A DNA stretch of 64,000 nt, from NCBI GenBank assembly GCA_963817065.1, contig CAWFMO010000001.1, positions 1,612,001 to 1,676,000 of the forward strand, given 5' to 3'. Shown here piece after piece: positions 20,168 to 27,107 of this stretch. Each line of letters starts with the position of its first letter. Within the stretch, counting starts at the first letter, position 1. Source of the stretch: CAWFMO01 sp963817065 (GTDB lineage Bacteria; Actinomycetota; Thermoleophilia; Solirubrobacterales; 70-9). The notes under the pieces were generated by a model. It was not told the DNA's origin. It ran no database searches and was given only the letters and a program-made list of their open reading frames with translations. The position numbers were made by a program, and so were the translations under genes.

Positions 20168-20929
20168 CTACTTCTTGCGCTTCTTCTTGCAGCGCTTCTT
20201 CTTCGCCGCGGCGGCGCGCTTCTTCGACTTCTTGCGGCACTTCTTCTTTTTCGTGACGACGGGCGTAGTCCCGGGAAGCGCCGGGACCACGGGCGGAATC
20301 GGCGGCGCTTCGGTGACCCGGATGTTGTCGACCCGGTATTCCTCTCCCGTCCCGGTGACCACATCGATGTCGATGTCGAGGAACCGCGCGCCGGCGAGTG
20401 AATGCCGTATCTGGGCCTCACTCAGAACTGCGCCGTGTGACGTGCACCCTGGCGGGCACGCGAACCAGGGGCCGGGGGCGAACGGAAAGGTCACGCGCTG
20501 CCAGTCGGTGTGAACCCCGACAGGGGCGCTGACACCGAGCATGCTCGGACCGTCCCCCTCGAGTTTGACGAGGATCGGCAGCGCGGACGGCGGAACCTCG
20601 TCGAGGCGGAGGTCGAGCGAGAGCGCTCCGCCGTAGTTGCCGGCAAAGGTGCCCGCGGGCGCCTCGGGGAAGTGGAGGTGCAAGAAGCCGTTGGGACCAT
20701 CGGCCAGAAAGTCTTGGACGAAGATGGTCCGGCCGGGATTTCCCTCACCGTTGTTGATCGCCGCTACGCCCCCCGGGCGGGTTCTGTCGCCTGAGAACGT
20801 CCAGCCGCTCGCGCTGCCGTCCTCGAAGCCGTAGTCGAACGTCGCCGCTTCTGCCGCGGTCGGCAGCGCCAGCGCGAGCGCCGCCGCGATTAATACCGAA
20901 GCCCTGCTTGTGCGTCCCCTACCGAGCAC
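20168..20929 (-). CDS. Secreted protein with jelly-roll-like domain and basic two-Cys tail
   Basis: The GTG-started 253-residue product has a signal peptide ending TAAEAA, then a domain with FDYGFEDGSASGWTFSGD, GNYGGALSLDLRL and FLDIDIDVVTG-EEYRVDNIRV. This pattern is like the laminin-B/carbohydrate-binding jelly rolls seen in secreted proteins; the match is by eye. After a Pro-rich linker the protein ends in a Lys/Arg tail with two Cys 15 residues apart. No catalytic motif is visible. It may bind glycans at the cell surface. Confidence 0.7.
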   Translation of the reverse strand: MLGRGRTSRASVLIAAALALALPTAAEAATFDYGFEDGSASGWTFSGDRTRPGGVAAINNGEGNPGRTIFVQDFLADGPNGFLHLHFPEAPAGTFAGNYGGALSLDLRLDEVPPSALPILVKLEGDGPSMLGVSAPVGVHTDWQRVTFPFAPGPWFACPPGCTSHGAVLSEAQIRHSLAGARFLDIDIDVVTGTGEEYRVDNIRVTEAPPIPPVVPALPGTTPVVTKKKKCRKKSKKRAAAAKKKRCKKKRKK

Positions 20930-20941
20930 GGCCTCATTCTC

Positions 20942-21901
20942 TCATGGACGCGCGTCGGCGTGCTCGCGATACCAGTCGATCGTCCGCCCCAGTCCCTCGC
21001 GGAGATCGACCTCCGGCTCCCAGCCCAGCGTCTCGCGCAGCTTCGCCGGGTCGAGCCACTGGCGGTCGATCTCGCCGGTCGGCACGCCCTCGCCGCGGAC
21101 GTCGGGCTCGACCTCGGCGCCGACGAGCTCGCAGATCAGCCCCACGACCTCGAGCACCGAGTGCGGCTCGCCGCCGCCCGCGTTGAACGCCTCTCCCCCG
21201 ACCTCGCCGCCGCGCAGCGCGGCCGCGATCGCGAGGTATGCCGACGCGGCGTCCTCGACGTAGAGGAAATCGCGCTCGGGGGTGCCGTCGGAGCGGATCA
21301 CCGGCGCGCGGCCCTCGAGCGCCGCGGTCACCGCCTCGGGCACGAGGCGCGAGAAGTTGAGGTCGGCGCCGCCGTAGAGGTTGGCGAACCGGGTGACCGC
21401 GACCGGGAGCGCGTAGGTGTGCCAGTAGCTGCGCGCGATCAGGTCGGCCGCGGCCTTGCTCGCGTCGTAGGGGAAGGTCGGGCGCAGCGGCGTCTCCTCC
21501 GTATACGGCAGCTCGTCGCTGGCGCCGTAAGCCTTGTCGGAGGAGGCGACGACGACGGCGCCGACCCCCGCCCCGCGGCAGCCCTCGAGCACGCTCCAGG
21601 TCCCGCGGACGTTCGACTCGAAGGTCTCAGCCGGCGAGGCGCTCGCCTCGCCGACGAGCGTCTGCGCGGCGAGGTGGAAGACCGACTCGACGCCGTGATC
21701 GGCGAGGGCCTGCGCGAAGCGCTCGGCGTCGACGAGGTCGCCGCGCACGACCTCGACCTCGCCGTCGATCCCGAGCAGCTCGAGCGCCGAGCGCTCGGAG
21801 CGCCCGCGGTCGTAGCCGACGACTTCATCGCCGGAGTCGAGCAGCGCCTTCGAGAGCCAGGCGCCTGCGAAGCCCTGGGCTCCCGTGACTAGGCTCGCCA
21901 A
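20942..21901 (-). CDS. NAD-dependent epimerase/dehydratase, CDP-glucose 4,6-dehydratase-like
   Basis: An extended short-chain dehydrogenase of 319 residues: Rossmann motif VTGAQGFAGAWL at the N-terminus, SSDKAYG, and the catalytic YDASK (Tyr and Lys two residues apart in YxxxK). FHLAAQ and RFANLYGG are typical of NDP-sugar 4,6-dehydratases and epimerases. It overlaps the preceding nucleotidyltransferase by 13 bases, which favours CDP-glucose as substrate (RfbG-like). The start is TTG at 21901; there is no ATG or GTG before the Rossmann motif. It would feed deoxysugar synthesis for a surface glycan. Confidence 0.82.
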   Translation of the reverse strand: MASLVTGAQGFAGAWLSKALLDSGDEVVGYDRGRSERSALELLGIDGEVEVVRGDLVDAERFAQALADHGVESVFHLAAQTLVGEASASPAETFESNVRGTWSVLEGCRGAGVGAVVVASSDKAYGASDELPYTEETPLRPTFPYDASKAAADLIARSYWHTYALPVAVTRFANLYGGADLNFSRLVPEAVTAALEGRAPVIRSDGTPERDFLYVEDAASAYLAIAAALRGGEVGGEAFNAGGGEPHSVLEVVGLICELVGAEVEPDVRGEGVPTGEIDRQWLDPAKLRETLGWEPEVDLREGLGRTIDWYREHADARP

Positions 21902-22596
21902 GGCGCCTCGCCGCGGGCCCAGAGGTCGTTGAGCTCGACCGCGTCCTTGTAGGTGTCCATGCAGTCCCAGAAGCCCTCGTGGCGGTAGCCGCTGAGCTGG
22001 TCGTCGGCGGCGAGCCGCTCGAGCGGCTCGCGCTCGAGCACCGAATCGCGGGAGATGTAGTCGAGCGCCCCCGGCTCGAAACAGAAGAAGCCGCCGTTGA
22101 TCCATGTGTCGAGCTCGGGCTTCTCCTCGAAGCCGGCGACCTTGCCGTCGCCGTCGAGCTCGGCGACCCCGAACTGGAGCCGCGGGCGGACGACGGTCAC
22201 GGTCGCGAGCCGGCCGTTGTCGCGGTGGAAGCCGAGCAGCGCATCGAGGTCGACGTCGGCGACCCCGTCGGCGTAGGTGGCGCAGAACGGCGCGTCGCTG
22301 ATCCGCTCGCCCGCCAAAGCGATCCGCCCGCCGGTCGGCGTGTCATCGCCGGTGTCGAGGCACTCGATCTCGACCCCCTCGGGCCATTCCTCGTCCGCGG
22401 CCCAGGCCTCGATCATCTCCCCCTTGTGGCCGGTCAGGAGCAGGAAGCGGCCGAAGCCCTGGGCGGCGTAGATCCGGATCACGTGCCAGAGGATCGGCCG
22501 GCCGCCGATCTCGACCAGCGCCTTGGGGATCGTCTCGGTCCGCTCGCGCAAGCGCGTGCCGCGGCCGCCGCAGAGGATCAGTACCGGAGGCTTCAG
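21889..22596 (-). CDS. Glucose-1-phosphate cytidylyltransferase-like nucleotidyltransferase, likely CTG start
   Basis: The protein resembles RfbF, which makes CDP-glucose. The nucleotide-binding signature reads LILCGGRGTRLRERTETIPKA only if translation begins before the TTG at 22551. Upstream in the same frame the stop of the MoaD-like gene is at 22605, and the only near-start codon before the motif is CTG at 22596, giving MKPPVLILCGG, which parallels MKAVILAGG of the family. Other features are GRPILWHVIRIYAAQG, INGGFFCFEP and EGFWDCMDTYKD. Length would be 235 residues. A base error at the start codon is also possible. Confidence 0.8.
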   Translation of the reverse strand: MKPPVLILCGGRGTRLRERTETIPKALVEIGGRPILWHVIRIYAAQGFGRFLLLTGHKGEMIEAWAADEEWPEGVEIECLDTGDDTPTGGRIALAGERISDAPFCATYADGVADVDLDALLGFHRDNGRLATVTVVRPRLQFGVAELDGDGKVAGFEEKPELDTWINGGFFCFEPGALDYISRDSVLEREPLERLAADDQLSGYRHEGFWDCMDTYKDAVELNDLWARGEAPWRA

Positions 22597-22602
22597 GGTG
22601 GT

Positions 22603-22878
22603 CTAGGCCCCGCCCGCTACGGCGGGCAGGATGGTGATCTCGGCGCCGTCCTCGACCGCGGTGTCGAGGCCGTCCTGGAAGCGGATGTCCTCGCCGGAGA
22701 CGTAGACGTTGACGAACCGGCGCAGGTCGCCCTCCTCGGTGATCCGCTCGCGCAGGTCACCGTGCTCGTTGAAGACGGCGTCGAGCGCCTCGCCGACGGT
22801 CGAGCCCTCGACCTCGAGCTCGCCCTCGCCGCCTGTGACCGCCCGGAGCTGGGCTGGAATCTTGACCGTGACCGACAT
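22603..22878 (-). CDS. MoaD/ThiS-family ubiquitin-like sulfur carrier
   Basis: The 91-residue protein has the beta-grasp sulfur-carrier pattern (MSVTVKIPAQLRAVTGGEGE; FVNVYVSGEDIRF; GAEITILPAVAGG) and ends in Gly-Gly plus one Ala. Carriers such as CysO, ThiS and MoaD are activated at the terminal glycine and carry sulfur as a thiocarboxylate. The extra Ala would have to be removed first. It follows the thrC-like gene by 12 bases under the same SAM-I riboswitch, so sulfur delivery to that PLP enzyme is a reasonable guess. Confidence 0.88.
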   Translation of the reverse strand: MSVTVKIPAQLRAVTGGEGELEVEGSTVGEALDAVFNEHGDLRERITEEGDLRRFVNVYVSGEDIRFQDGLDTAVEDGAEITILPAVAGGA

Positions 22879-22890
22879 CCGCCGCGAATC

Positions 22891-24120
22891 CTATACAGCG
22901 GCCGGCTGCTCGACCCCGGCCTCGAACGCGTCGAGGGTCGGTTCGATCTCATGCATGACGAAGCTCTCGCGGGCGGCGTCGAGCGTCTTCAGGCCCTCAC
23001 CGGTGATGTAGACGACGACGCGCTCGTCGCGCGAGATCTCGCCGCGCTCGGCGAGCTTCGCCAGCGTCGCGACGGTGACCCCGCCGGCGGTCTCGGTGAA
23101 GACCCCCGTCGTCTCGGCGAGCAGCTTGATCCCGGCGCGGATCTCGTCGTCTGTGACCGAGTCGATCGAGCCCCCGGTCTCGCGCGCGACGTCGAGCGCG
23201 TAGACGCCGTCGGCCGGGTCGCCGATCGCGAGGCTCTTGGCGATCGTGTCGGGCTTCTGCGGCTTGCAGACGTCCCAGCCCTCGGCGAACGCGGTCGCGA
23301 CCGGTGAGCAGCCCTCGGCCTGGGCGCCGTTGAAGATCGGCATCCCGCTCCCGACAAGCCCGATCTCCTGCCACTCCGTGATCCCGCGCCGGATCTTCGT
23401 GAACAGCGAGCCCGAGGCGATCGGGGCGACGATCCGGTCGGGCAGCGACCAGCCGAGCTGCTCGATCGTCTCGTAGGCGAGCGTCTTCGAGCCCTCGGCG
23501 TAGTAGGGCCGCAGGTTGACGTTGACGAACGCCCAGGGCCGCTCCTGGGAGAGCTGGGTGCAGAGACGGTTGACGTCGTCGTAGTTGCCCTTGACGCCGA
23601 CGAGGTTGGTCCCGTAGATGCCGGTCGCGAGCAGCTTCTGCTCCTCGAGGTCGGCCGGGACGAAGACGTAGGAGTCGAGCCCCGCGGCGGCGGAGTGGGC
23701 CGCGACCGCGTTGGCGAGGTTGCCGGTCGAGGCGCAGGCGACGGTCTCGAAGCCGAGCTCCTTCGCCTTCGCGACCGCGACCGCGACGACCCTGTCCTTG
23801 AACGAGTGGGTCGGGTTCGCTGCGTCGTTCTTGATCCAGAGCTCGCCCAGCCCGAGGTGCTCGGCGAGCCGCTCGGCCTCGATCAGGGGCGTCAGCCCGG
23901 GCTCGAGCGGGTCCTGCGGCCGGCCGTCGAAGGGGAGAAAGTCCGCGTAGCGCCAGATCCCGTTCGAGCCCGCCTGGATCTTGCGCTTCGCCGATTCGGC
24001 GTCGAGGTCGGAGAAGTCGTAGGCGACCTCGAGCGGCCCGAAGCAGCGCTCGCAGACGAAGCTCGCGTCGAGCTCGTACTCCGTCTTGCATTCCTTGCAT
24101 CTGAGCGCTTCGATGGCCAA
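22891..24120 (-). CDS. thrC: Threonine synthase-like PLP enzyme with N-terminal zinc ribbon
   Basis: The family converts O-phosphohomoserine to threonine. The PLP lysine is in NPTHSFKDR (Lys108) and the phosphate loop is near ASTGNLANAV. Cys8, 11, 23 and 26 form a zinc ribbon (CKEC, CERC) as in long actinobacterial ThrC. The TTG start at 24120 follows AGAGAGGAA and puts the ribbon at the N-terminus; starting upstream would translate the riboswitch terminator. A SAM-I riboswitch controls it and a sulfur carrier follows, so it may instead replace the phosphate with sulfur to make homocysteine. That second role is inference. Confidence 0.88.
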   Translation of the reverse strand: MAIEALRCKECKTEYELDASFVCERCFGPLEVAYDFSDLDAESAKRKIQAGSNGIWRYADFLPFDGRPQDPLEPGLTPLIEAERLAEHLGLGELWIKNDAANPTHSFKDRVVAVAVAKAKELGFETVACASTGNLANAVAAHSAAAGLDSYVFVPADLEEQKLLATGIYGTNLVGVKGNYDDVNRLCTQLSQERPWAFVNVNLRPYYAEGSKTLAYETIEQLGWSLPDRIVAPIASGSLFTKIRRGITEWQEIGLVGSGMPIFNGAQAEGCSPVATAFAEGWDVCKPQKPDTIAKSLAIGDPADGVYALDVARETGGSIDSVTDDEIRAGIKLLAETTGVFTETAGGVTVATLAKLAERGEISRDERVVVYITGEGLKTLDAARESFVMHEIEPTLDAFEAGVEQPAAV

Positions 24121-24136
24121 GCCGTTCCTCTCTACG

Positions 24137-24173
24137 AAAAAGACCTCCACCTGGGAAAACAGAGGCAGAGGTC
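24137..24173 (-). terminator. Intrinsic terminator of the SAM-I riboswitch
   Basis: On the mRNA strand GACCTC (24173-24168) pairs with GAGGTC (24147-24142) across a 20-base loop and is followed by five T (24141-24137). It lies between the aptamer and the thrC start at 24120. Premature termination when SAM is bound is the expected mode; the antiterminator pairing was not worked out. Confidence 0.75.
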
Positions 24174-24184
24174 CGAGAGGACTT

Positions 24185-24304
24185 CCACATCTCCCAGGTC
24201 TTGCACCTGCTGGAGTTGGCACCCTGCATAACCGAACCTGATGGTCGAGCTATACGGGTTGCCGGGGTTTCTACGGGCCAGTCCCTCCACCCCTCTGGAT
24301 GTGG
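24185..24304 (-). promoter_or_regulatory. SAM-I riboswitch (S-box) aptamer
   Basis: The P1 stem pairs CCACATC (24304-24298) with GATGTGG (24191-24185). Inside, the conserved S-box core is easy to read: AGAGGGGTGGAGGGACTGGC, then CCGTAGAAACCCCGGCAACC, and later GGGTGCCAACTCC followed by a P4-type hairpin. The 120-base length is normal. S-boxes bind S-adenosylmethionine and switch off methionine and SAM genes. Here the controlled gene is thrC-like, with the sulfur carrier and probably the sugar genes behind it. Confidence 0.95.
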
Positions 24305-24321
24305 TGAGCTATGTGCAAGGC

Positions 24322-24327
24322 AATATA
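24322..24327 (-). promoter_or_regulatory. Candidate -10 box for the riboswitch transcript
   Basis: TATATT lies 17 bases upstream of the first P1 base of the aptamer, in the gap shared with the divergent corA. That places a start near 24315, fitting an S-box leader with a short 5' extension. No convincing -35 was found. Confidence 0.45.
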
Positions 24328-24375
24328 GCGACTCGCGTAGAGTGAATCCGACGATGGAATCGACGAGCAACAGCG

Positions 24376-25392
24376 ATGGCGAGCGAGCGGCGGATCCCGA
24401 GCCTGCCGCGGCTTCGCCGCACCGGCCGCGCGCCCGCGCCGCTCGTCGCGCCGCAGGCTGAGCCCGAGACCCCGCAGGTAGAGGAGATCGCGGCCGAGGG
24501 GCTGCGCTGGGTCAAGATCGACCGGCCGGGGCCGGCCGAGCTCGCCTGGCTCGAGCAGAACTTCGACTTCCACGCACTCGACCTCGAGGACGTCTCCTCG
24601 CGCAACCAGCGCCCGAAGATCGACGTCTACGACGACTACCTGTTCATCGTCCTCCACTTCCCGGTCTTCGACCGCGCCGCCGGGCGGCTCGGCACCGGCG
24701 AGCTCGACCTCTTCGTAGGGCCCGGCTTCATGGTCTCGATCCCGAACCAGCCGCTGCAGCCGGTCGAGTACCTGTTCGAGCGCTGCCGCTCGAAGGAGGA
24801 GCTCCGCGACCAGCTCTTCGCCCGCGGCTCGGGCTACCTGCTCTACCGCCTCGTCGACGACAGCTTCGACTACTGCTTCCCGATGCTGCGCAAGATCGGC
24901 AACAAGCTCGACGCGCTCGAGGAGGACATCTTCTCGGGGCGCTCCGAGGACATGGTCCGCGACCTCTCGAACGCGAAGCAGGAGATCATCAACTTCCGCA
25001 AGGTGATCCGCCCGCAGCGACCCGTCCTGCGGGACCTCGAAGGCGTCAAGCAGCGCTACCTCGCCCCCGACATGGACCTCGAGATCTACTTCGACGACGT
25101 CGTCGACGCCCACGAGCGGATCTGGGACATGCTCGAGAACTACAAGGAGGTAGTGGAGGCGCTCGAGGAGACCAACGAGTCGCTGATCTCCCACCGCGTC
25201 AACGACATCCTCCGCGTCCTGACCTCGATCTCCGTGATCGTCCTGCCGCTGACCCTGCTCGCCAGCATCTGGGGGATGAACGTCGGCGTCCCCGGCGAGG
25301 GCGACGAGACCGCGTTCTACGCGATCGTCGCCTCGATGCTGCTGATCATGTTCGGGATGATCATGTTCTTCCGCAAGCGCGGCTGGCTCTAG
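24376..25392 (+). CDS. corA: CorA-type magnesium/cobalt transporter
   Basis: CorA is a pentameric inner-membrane channel for divalent cations. The N-terminal cytoplasmic domain is about 275 residues with acidic helices. Two membrane segments near the C-terminus flank the signature WGMNVGVPG (GMN motif near 299-302), followed by an acidic periplasmic loop GEGDE. It ends FFRKRGWL, typical of the family. Length is 338. The ATG at 24376 has only a weak ribosome-binding site. The 3' end overlaps the collagen-like gene by four bases, tail to tail. Confidence 0.93.
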   Translation: MASERRIPSLPRLRRTGRAPAPLVAPQAEPETPQVEEIAAEGLRWVKIDRPGPAELAWLEQNFDFHALDLEDVSSRNQRPKIDVYDDYLFIVLHFPVFDRAAGRLGTGELDLFVGPGFMVSIPNQPLQPVEYLFERCRSKEELRDQLFARGSGYLLYRLVDDSFDYCFPMLRKIGNKLDALEEDIFSGRSEDMVRDLSNAKQEIINFRKVIRPQRPVLRDLEGVKQRYLAPDMDLEIYFDDVVDAHERIWDMLENYKEVVEALEETNESLISHRVNDILRVLTSISVIVLPLTLLASIWGMNVGVPGEGDETAFYAIVASMLLIMFGMIMFFRKRGWL

Positions 25393-26132
25393 TCGGCGGA
25401 GACCGCGGTGCCGCTGAAGCGGCAGATGTCGGTCCCGCCGCCGGCGGCGTTGTTGATCGAAAGGCTGAACGGGGCGGTGATCACGACGTTGTTGTTGGCG
25501 CGGAAGACGATCGTGCCGACGATGTTCGTCGTCGTGTCGTCCGGGGCGGCGCTGAAGATCGTCTCGACCGGCGCGGCGCCGCTTGCCAGTTGAATGGTGT
25601 TGGCGATGCTCGCCGCCGGCGTGCCCACGGGCGGCACGATCTGGGTGCCGGTCGCCGAGTAGTCGAAGGTGCCTCCGGCCTCAGAGGAAGCGAAGACCTT
25701 GACCAGCTTCCCGGTGCTCGGCGGGTCGGTGTTGAGGCCGCACTGGGCCGACAGGGTGAGCAGCGGACCCGCGCTGAGCGGACCCGAGTTGCCGCTGAAG
25801 ACGTTGGTGTCGAGCTTGATCGCCCCGGGCCCGTCCGCCCCGGTTGCCCCGGTCGCCCCGGTCGCCCCCGTGGCTCCGGTCGGCCCGCGCTGCCCCGAGC
25901 CCCCGGAGGGTCCGGGCGGGCCCTGCGGGCCGACGATGCCCTGGGGCCCGACCGGGCCCTGGGGTCCTCGCGGTCCTGTTGCAGCCTTCTTCTTCTTCGC
26001 GCTGAGCGCGCCGGAGTCGACCGCGGCGTAGCTCGCCCCGCCGAGCGCCAGGCAGAGCGCCGCGGTCGCGGCGATGTTCGCGTAGCTCCCCCGCTCGCGG
26101 ATCATCGCCAGGAATCCCTTGCCCTTCTCCAC
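25389..26132 (-). CDS. Secreted or anchored collagen-like protein
   Basis: A hydrophobic N-terminal segment (NIAATAALCLALGGASYA) is followed by KKKK and about 17 Gly-X-Y triplets (GPRGPQGPVGPQ, GPTGATGATGATGATGADGPG). A 145-residue C-terminal domain rich in Thr/Ala with two Cys completes the 247 residues. Collagen-like triplets form triple helices in some bacterial surface proteins, and the C-terminal domain may trimerise. Function is unknown. The Lys cluster right after the export signal is shared with other secreted proteins in this window. Confidence 0.75.
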   Translation of the reverse strand: MEKGKGFLAMIRERGSYANIAATAALCLALGGASYAAVDSGALSAKKKKAATGPRGPQGPVGPQGIVGPQGPPGPSGGSGQRGPTGATGATGATGATGADGPGAIKLDTNVFSGNSGPLSAGPLLTLSAQCGLNTDPPSTGKLVKVFASSEAGGTFDYSATGTQIVPPVGTPAASIANTIQLASGAAPVETIFSAAPDDTTTNIVGTIVFRANNNVVITAPFSLSINNAAGGGTDICRFSGTAVSAD

Positions 26133-26136
26133 AAAA

Positions 26137-26165
26137 TTGACGATACCAGCGGTCGCTTGTTTATC
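26137..26165 (+). promoter_or_regulatory. Candidate sigma-70-type promoter of mscL
   Basis: TTGACG (26137-26142) and TTTATC (26160-26165) are 17 bases apart and would start transcription near 26172, 23 bases before the mscL ATG. It overlaps the start region of the divergent collagen-like gene. Confidence 0.6.
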
Positions 26166-26194
26166 GCCGCAGCGAGGGGAAAGAACAGGAACCG

Positions 26195-26605
26195 ATGCTC
26201 AAGGACTTCCGCGAGTTCCTGCTGCGAGGCAACCTGGTCGAGCTCGCGGTCGCGGTCGTGATCGGGGTCGCGTTCTCGGCCGTGATCAGCTCGCTGACCG
26301 AAGACCTGATCACGCCGCTGATCGCCGCGATCGGCGGCGAGCCCGACTTCGCCGGTCTCACCTTCACGATCAACGGCAGCGAGTTTCGCTACGGCGAGTT
26401 CATCAACGCACTGCTCAGCTTCCTGATCATCGCCGCGGTCGTCTTCTTTCTCGTGATCCGGCCCGTCAACGCGCTCGTCAAGCGCTACAAGACGGAGCCT
26501 CTGGATGAAGACTCGCGCGTGTGTCCCGAGTGCCTGAGCGAGATCCCGATCGAGGCGAAGCGCTGCGCGTTCTGCACCGCGAAGGTCCCCGCCGCCGCCA
26601 AGTAG
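26195..26605 (+). CDS. mscL: Large-conductance mechanosensitive channel with C-terminal zinc ribbon
   Basis: MscL opens under membrane tension and releases solutes during osmotic downshock. The amphipathic N-terminal helix and first membrane helix (MLKDFREFLLRGNLVELAVA) and the second membrane helix (INALLSFLIIAAVVFFLVI) are typical. The usual C-terminal helical bundle is replaced by a zinc ribbon with Cys110, 113, 124 and 127 (CPEC, CAFC). The ribbon may stabilise or gate the pentamer; that is inference. The ATG at 26195 follows AACAGGA. Confidence 0.93.
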   Translation: MLKDFREFLLRGNLVELAVAVVIGVAFSAVISSLTEDLITPLIAAIGGEPDFAGLTFTINGSEFRYGEFINALLSFLIIAAVVFFLVIRPVNALVKRYKTEPLDEDSRVCPECLSEIPIEAKRCAFCTAKVPAAAK

Positions 26606-26615
26606 CCTCCCGCCG

Positions 26616-27107
26616 GTGGCCAACCACCGCATTTGGGCTCCGTGGCGCCTTGAGTACGTGAAGGACGCGAGCAAAGACATCGAGGAGGACTGCATCTTCT
26701 GCGCCAAGGTCGCCGAGGAAGACGACGAGGCGAACCTGATCGTCCACCGCGGCGAGCGCGCGTTCGTGATCCTGAACAAGTTCCCGTATACGAACGGCCA
26801 CCTGATGGTCGCGCCCTACGAGCACACCGGGGCGCTACAGGAGCTCGACCCCGAGACCGTCGCCGAGGTCATGGCGCTCGCCCAGCGCGCGATGAGGCAG
26901 CTCGAGCAGACCTACTCGCCGCACGGCTACAACGTCGGCTTCAACCAGGGCAAGGTCGCCGGCGCCGGCGTCGAGCACCACATCCACATGCACGTGGTCC
27001 CGCGCTGGGGCGGCGACACGAACTTCATGCCGGTGCTCGCCGACACGCGTGTGATGCCGCAGACCCTCGAGCAGAGCTACGGGGCGCTTCGAGGCGCGTT
27101 TGACTGA
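26616..27107 (+). CDS. HIT-family nucleotide hydrolase/phosphorylase
   Basis: The 163-residue protein carries the HIT signature HHIHMHVVPRW (about 121-131), the N-terminal WAPWRLEYV of the actinobacterial Ap4A phosphorylase group, and CIFC as half of a possible metal site. It acts on dinucleoside polyphosphates or nucleotidyl phosphoramidates; the substrate is unproven. The start is GTG at 26616. Its stop overlaps the TTG start of the phosphohexomutase. Confidence 0.88.
   Translation: MANHRIWAPWRLEYVKDASKDIEEDCIFCAKVAEEDDEANLIVHRGERAFVILNKFPYTNGHLMVAPYEHTGALQELDPETVAEVMALAQRAMRQLEQTYSPHGYNVGFNQGKVAGAGVEHHIHMHVVPRWGGDTNFMPVLADTRVMPQTLEQSYGALRGAFD

Noticed and set aside
24121..24222. A longer N-terminus for the ThrC-like protein
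   Set aside because: It would translate the riboswitch terminator; the TTG at 24120 has a good ribosome-binding site and places the zinc ribbon at the N-terminus.
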